This document shows positions 58,701-64,000 of a stretch of DNA of 64,000 nucleotides, in pieces; position 1 is the stretch's first letter; each line of letters begins with the position of its first letter. The DNA lies in assembly GCF_033439725.1 (NCBI RefSeq), contig NW_026944389.1, positions 496,001 through 560,000 on the forward strand. The letters run 5' to 3'. The DNA comes from Neurospora tetraspora (Eukaryota > Ascomycota > Sordariomycetes > Sordariales > Sordariaceae). The translations under genes were made by a program, and so were the position numbers. A model generated the notes under the pieces. It was not told where the DNA came from and searched no databases. It saw nothing but the letters and a program-made list of their open reading frames with translations.

Positions 58701-61489
58701 ATATAATAAATACTAGAAAGGAGAAAGGGATTTAATATTTTATTTTAATTATTTTTCCTAATTCTCGTATTTTCTTTAAAGTTTCTTATATAATTTCCTT
58801 ATTATTAGCTTTTATTTAGAAGATTTTATAATATTTCGGGATTTTAGAGTACTAGTTTGGTTTAAATTCGATTTTTATTTATTCGTCTTCGGGTAAATCT
58901 ATAAATCATTTATTTCGAAATACGCTATGAACTTCATTAAGGATTTTATTAATATTTAAAGTTACTTTCGGATATCGATCGTAGATCCTAACGCTAATTT
59001 AGTAATATTTTATTACTAAGTTAAATCCTTAAGGTTCGAAAATAGGTATTTATAGGAAATCTTCCCTTACAGCTATCTATATAGCTTTTTCGACTATATT
59101 AGGTTTAACGTTATAAATATATGAATTTTATTTTATGGAAATTAAATGCCCGATTCTTATTCCCCTATATATATTAATCAGTTCGGAGGTATCGTTTCTA
59201 ATAATAATATATTAGTAGTCCGAGGTCGTTATTTAGGCGAATATTATAAGTTTAGGTTAGTAATTAAATATAAAAATAAAATTCTATTCGTTAACGCCGT
59301 TAAGACTACTAATAGTACTATAATTAACGATAACCCAAATTATTATATGAAATTAAATTATAATATAATATACAGATATAATTTTTATATAAATTCTACG
59401 GCCATAGGCCTCTACGCCAATTGTAATTTTAATTCCTTAATAAGATTCGATCGAGGTAAATCCTTTAGTTAAATATATATTAGACTTTTCCGGAACTAAG
59501 TAATCAACTTGCAATAAAATATTCGCTTTAAAATTATTCACAACTATAGCTTCCCAAATAAAATTTACTATAGTATTACGAAACTTAGAAATCTAACCCC
59601 TAAAGAATATAAATAAGATAACATACTCAATTATAGTATATTTACCGTTTCTAATATTTTTAACCGTTAATAGGGTAACCCTATATCGGATTTGGACGTT
59701 TAGGTAATATGTTTCCAAAGCTTTTCAATCGATTAAAATAGAACTGCATCTTATATTACTATAAATATCTAATTCCTCTTCTAATTTTTCTAAATTTAGT
59801 ATAATATATAATTGTATATATAAATAAGAATGGAAATTAAAATTTATACCGACCAATAATCGGTTATTTATGTCGGATTTAATAATAAGGGGTTATTTTA
59901 TTTCCTAGGCTAGAAGATTAGTTCTATCGACGCCTATTCGTCGTCGGTTTACCTATATAGAAGCTTCCGCTAGGACGATATTATCAGTTCCTAGTTTTTT
60001 AATTAGAGTTGGTTTATAATATTTAAAACCGTTATATTATAAAAGCCGTCGATTATTTTACCAAGTAAATGAATTTACTTTAAATTCTTTCTGGGTCATT
60101 TTAGCTATTAACATTTAAGATAAATAATATAAACGTATTATATTAATTTATTATAACTATTAAAAGTTTTAAAATAATTGTAATAACGTTCAACTTCTAT
60201 TATAGACGTAAAATTTACGAACGATTCGTCGTTCCCCTAATTTTAGGTTTAATCGTCCTATATATAATCCGAAGCGGGCTCGAAATATAAAGGATCAATT
60301 AATAATTCTATATTAAAGTAAAGCCCAGTATATTCGTAACTATTAACAGCTTTATAACTTACAAACTCCTAATCTTATACGTCCTATACCGAAAAATATT
60401 TAATAAGACGAATTAATATTATAATTACCGTAGTAAACGGATTATTACTTTATAGCTCTAAGCGTAGTCGGGGGTATAGGTAGGCAATAATTCTCTAAAA
60501 TAAGGCTAATCTAGTTTCGATTCGCAAATTAAAGGCCTTAATTCTAATAGCCTTAATTTTAATAACCTTATATCGGATTACCAAATTATTAATTTTACGG
60601 GTAATTAGGCGAGCGGCTCTAGTATTCCTAATCCTAATATCCTTAATTCTAATATCCCTAATTCTAGTATCTTCGATTCTGGTTTCCGCTACCTCGATTC
60701 TAATTATATAAGTTCGACCTATTATTTTAATAACCACTTTACCTTTAATTCTAATTTAACGACCGAAAGGCCGAAGTTAGAATTCTATTATAATATCTTT
60801 AGAAGGTTAATCTTCGAATAATATTCTCTCTTTCCCGAAATTAAGTTATTAGCGTATCGACCGTTGACAATAAATTTAATTTCGTTAAATCTATTTAAAT
60901 TTCAGGGTTAAAGGCTTCGAATATAGCGATTAATTAACTAAGGAGATCGAAATTATAACCTTTAATACTACGAATAATAATCTAAACGAAGGCTAATATA
61001 TCCTCACCTTAATATACATCCCAAAATATTAACCTAACCCTCTTAATTTTAATCAAGGCAATTAAATAATTAGGTTTGAATCTATCTTTCAATTTCACAT
61101 AAATAGTATCGATAGAAGCCATTTCCAATAATAAACGGTTGGTTTCCGAAAGAATATAACTATACTACGTTAAAGCGGGGCCTAAAAGATAGTAGGTCTA
61201 AATATAACGAACTTAGACTTCGCTATCGTCTCCAAGATTATAGGCTTAGTATTTTAACCTATTTATAAAAGTATAGATATTTATATACTTAATCATCTTT
61301 CTATTAAATTAAATTTTATTAACGGAAATTATGAATAAATTAAAATAATTAATATTTAACACTTTAATACTAAAATTAATTAAAAGGGTAAATATTCTTA
61401 TAATCGTTTTAATAATTATTTTTAATATAAAGGCGATAGTTTCCACTTAAATTAAGTTTCCTATTATCCCAATATCTCTATCTTTATTT

Positions 61490-61860
61490 TATTCGATTTC
61501 TTAATTCTAAAATTCTTACTATTTAATCTCTTAACGACGTTAAATTTCGTTAAATTCGATTTAACAACGAACTTCTTTAAATTTAATTCGACAGTATTAA
61601 TTTTCTTCAAATTGAATTTAACAAACTTCTTTAAATTCGAATTAACGACGATATTAAATTTCAAAGTTTTAACTTTATTAACGACGAATTTTTTCGACTT
61701 TAATTCGACGGCGTTAAATTTCGTTAAACTCAATTTAACGATAGGCTTTTTCAAATTCCCCTTAACGATAACGCTCCGCAAATCCGATTTAACAATTACA
61801 TTCAACTTAAAAACGTTAATCTTTTTTAAATCGGGCCTAACAATATTCAATTTCGAATCG
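61490..61860 (-). repeat. Degenerate tandem repeats in the gag-proximal part of the element
   Basis: Units of roughly 60-70 bp recur (TTAACGACGAA...TTTAATTCGAC pattern). On the minus strand they give an unusually long open frame with repeated K-F-N-x-V-E-L and L-K-K-F-V-V motifs. This is the 5' part of the element, where Gag would lie. The openness probably reflects the repeat's Lys/Asn/Val-rich composition, not function. Confidence 0.45.
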
Positions 61861-62902
61861 TTAAACCTCCTAACGTTCCACTTTTTATTACTAGAACTCT
61901 ATTATTAGAAATATAACGTATTTAATAACAATTTCTTACTATTCTTTATACTGTTAATTTAATTCCTAAATCTCGAATTATTCCTTAACTTACTATTAAT
62001 AACGTTCGAATCTATAGAGGAAGTTTTACGGGGTTCTCTTACTAACAAATAGGGAATAGAGGAACTTTTAAAGGTTTAGAGTTTTAACCAAATTAATTCT
62101 AAATTTAAATATTTAAAATAAATCGGTTAAAAGTAATCGAAGTTAGGAAAATATATATTTATATCCTCGGAATCCAACTTAACTATCGTGGAGTTCTAAA
62201 CGATAAAATCTTAAAAATAAATTAATAAGAAGCTTGAACTATTTTTCAGTAGGTTAATATCTTAAAGCGCCTTATAATTTAAATTATTAATGTACTTTTA
62301 ATTAATTCTTTTAAGAAACCCCATCTTTCTTCCAACGTTTCCAATAAATTAAAAATCCGGTTAAAGAAATTTTATTACTAACTTACATTAATAAATATTT
62401 CTCTTCTCCAATAAGGAATTAATCTTCTAACTCGAAAATTAATTCGAGAAAACGAATAAAATTAATATCTTCATTTATAATCCGGGCAGCATAAACGTAG
62501 CCTTTAATATAAAAATAAAATAATTATCTAACTCTCAAAAATCTATCGGTTATTTAAAAGAAATATAAGGAAAGATCTTTAGTAGGGTAAATTAATTTCG
62601 GGGTCTGAAATCCAAGTAAAATCGGTATTAAATCCGCGGAAATCTAATACAAAACACAGCTAAAACTAGTTCTAAGTACTTTTAATACACTAATAGGCGG
62701 GGAAATTGGGCTTTAATAAAGGTAATAGTCCCAATCCTAATATTAATAATAGAGTTTAACTAGTACTATCGTCGCCAATAATAAACTAATTAAAATAGTC
62801 TCTGGTAAAACGATGGGAATAAAATAAAAATTTAATTAATCCTAATCAATACCTTCGATTTCTCAATAGTTTATACATTTGATTTCGCAGTAGCATACTA
62901 CT

Positions 62903-63121
62903 TATTAGGGTAATGTGGGTATATAGTGCATATGTGTATAGATTGTTAATCTAGTCAAAGTCCGGCCAGGAACCTAGCCGATTCGAAAGGAACTACAAGT
63001 ATCCTCCCCAGTGCCTAATCTACTAGGTACCTCCTTCCTAGGGTCTGGCTTGTGCCAAGCCTAGCCTGGCTTGGCCTGTGTGCCACACAGGCAGGTGCAC
63101 GCATAGCCCAGTGCCCTAACA
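62903..63121 (-). repeat. 5' LTR of the second gypsy-type element
   Basis: 219 bp, ends TATTAGGG...CCCTAACA, then AACGG. Inner end is mutated; from about 63050 outward the sequence is essentially unmutated (GGCTTGGCCTGTGTGCCACA). Confidence 0.9.
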
Positions 63122-63126
63122 AACGG

Positions 63127-63495
63127 AGATCTTTTGCGGGGGAGCACCTGCAACGGGGCCGGGTGGGGCCGTGTCTGAAAGCGGCACTGTCAAGCCTCAC
63201 CTTCTCCAACTGTCAGCCACAAAAGACGTACCTGTGGCGCTTCCAGTTGGAGATGCCGTAAGCCCCACCAAGCCAGCGATTACGTTATCCCCGCTTTCCC
63301 AACTTGGCTCGCCGCCGGCGAAGATTCACCACTTTCAATGTTTACTTTCCGTTGGACATCATACAACTGCAAAACACGACCAACTTTTGAAGCGGCGGCT
63401 CTCATAATTTTCCACAATCGAACTGAATTCAACCATAGCTACCTTGATACTTTTGTTCTGCGACCTATCAACCACAAACAGACCGACCAGAATCG
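63127..63495. other. Promoter and leader of the gene at 63496
   Basis: About 370 bases of unmutated unique DNA between the retrotransposon and the start codon at 63496. It includes a CA-rich leader (ACCACAAACAGACCGACCAG). The insertion therefore lies within normal promoter distance of this gene. Confidence 0.5.
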
Positions 63496-64000
63496 ATGTC
63501 GCAACAACAGCTATCCCGGCTTCTCCCTCTGCCGGACGAAGACCTCAAGCAGGTGCTAGACTACGCCTCGACGCTCTCCAAGACCGAAGCGATTGACCAC
63601 TTTACAAACCTACTCGGCGACTCTCCTGCCGTAATCGACTTCATCTCGACCTTTAACGCCCGTCGCGCCGACCCAAAAGCGCCGCCCGCCCCGTCTCCTG
63701 CCGCCCGAACACCATCAGCACCCAGCTCAGCACAGAACTCGGCTCCAAATTCAGACATCGATCGAGTCCCGAAATCACAGCGCAAACCAAAGAAGAAGCA
63801 GGCGCCACTACAAGCACAACCTTCTCGCCAAGTCACAAACTTTGCCCTTGCGCCGGGGACGAAGGCTTACAACAAGAAGGATGCGGATCTCGAATACATC
63901 TCGGCCAAGTCCAAGCCGACAACACCATCAAACGAGCAAGTCGGAGGGCCGAGCAAACCGCCACCGTCAAAACCTACCACACAACCCGCTCAGCCGACAC
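63496..64000 (+). CDS. ASC-1/TRIP4 (Rqt4)-like protein, N-terminal part (3' end beyond window)
   Basis: 168 codons are open from ATG 63496 to the window edge. The start M-S-Q-Q-Q-L is followed by L-P-L-P-D-E-D-L-K-Q-V-L-D-Y-A-S-T-L, then H-F-T-N-L-L-G-D-S-P and V-I-D-F-I-S-T-F-N. This is the N-terminal helical segment I associate with fungal homologues of activating signal cointegrator 1 (Rqt4 in yeast), a ubiquitin-binding part of the ribosome-quality-control trigger complex. A Pro/Ser-rich basic linker follows (R-K-P-K-K-K-Q-A). The diagnostic C2HC5 zinc finger would lie beyond the edge, so the name is provisional. Confidence 0.6.
   Translation, partial: MSQQQLSRLLPLPDEDLKQVLDYASTLSKTEAIDHFTNLLGDSPAVIDFISTFNARRADPKAPPAPSPAARTPSAPSSAQNSAPNSDIDRVPKSQRKPKKKQAPLQAQPSRQVTNFALAPGTKAYNKKDADLEYISAKSKPTTPSNEQVGGPSKPPPSKPTTQPAQPT

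Larger units (their letters stand above)
55385..63121 (-). mobile_element. RIP-mutated Ty3/gypsy-type LTR retrotransposon
   Basis: Direct repeats of 219 bp (55385-55603 and 62903-63121) bound 7,737 bp. AACGG flanks the element on both sides (55380-55384 and 63122-63126). A pyrimidine tract after the left LTR (TCTACCCCCCATC, a polypurine tract on the minus strand) and minus-strand Pol motifs show leftward transcription, with the 5' LTR on the right. The interior is TA-rich with stops in every frame. The right LTR is much less mutated than the left. Confidence 0.9.

Noticed and set aside
61464-61850. 128-codon minus frame in the second retrotransposon as a functional Gag
   Set aside because: Its K/N/V-rich repeated sequence comes from degenerate tandem repeats in RIP-mutated DNA; surrounding frames are broken.
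30173-63121. AT-rich blocks as centromere or mitochondrial DNA insertion
   Set aside because: LTR pairs, target duplications and mutated Pol motifs explain both blocks as retrotransposons; no mitochondrial gene was recognised.

Overview
The window looks like nuclear DNA of a filamentous ascomycete, most probably Neurospora or another Sordariaceae. Genes carry short introns with GTAAGT/GTATGT/GTGAGT donors, coding DNA is rich in C-ending codons, and proteins have long Q/P/S-rich tails. Two large blocks (about 30.2-47.7 kb and 55.4-63.1 kb) are extremely TA-rich, stop-codon-riddled and depleted in CpA/TpG, as expected from repeat-induced point mutation (RIP). The species call is inference.

Left arm (1-25.6 kb), gene-bearing: the 5' half of a Sec7-family Arf-GEF gene (minus, cut by the window edge); the E2 (dihydrolipoamide acetyltransferase) gene of the pyruvate dehydrogenase complex; a protein with 13-residue Q/P repeats and three tandem helix-turn-helix-like units whose 5' end is disturbed by an in-frame TAG; a very small ORF behind a TATA box; a large Zn2Cys6 transcription factor (three exons); and a 1,082-residue single-pass membrane protein of unknown function (three exons). 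Between the last two lie two shards of other genes: a piece of an MFS transporter (minus) and an INCENP/Sli15-type IN-box (plus).

Middle (25.6-30.2 kb), gene-poor: three small inverted-repeat elements with plausible target-site duplications (151 bp, 219 bp and 799 bp), then about 2.8 kb with no convincing gene.

RIP block 1 (30,173-47,773): a Ty1/copia-type LTR retrotransposon on the minus strand, with 166-bp LTRs and 5-bp target duplication ACTTA. It is interrupted by a Ty3/gypsy-type element on the plus strand (34,621-45,841) with 356-bp LTRs and target duplication TATAT. Both are dead through RIP. A patch of about 0.65 kb inside the block is hardly mutated.

Island (47.8-55.4 kb) between the RIP blocks: a putative secreted Ser/Thr-rich protein, a 2EXR-domain protein (minus), a GH7 cellulase without a cellulose-binding module (minus), a shard of an m-AAA protease gene ending exactly at a 240-bp TA-flanked inverted-repeat element, and a diverged duplicated segment.

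RIP block 2 (55,385-63,121): a second gypsy-type element (minus), 219-bp LTRs, target duplication AACGG, inserted 374 bp upstream of a gene at 63,496 that resembles ASC-1/TRIP4 (Rqt4) and runs off the window. No tRNA, rRNA or CRISPR array was recognised.
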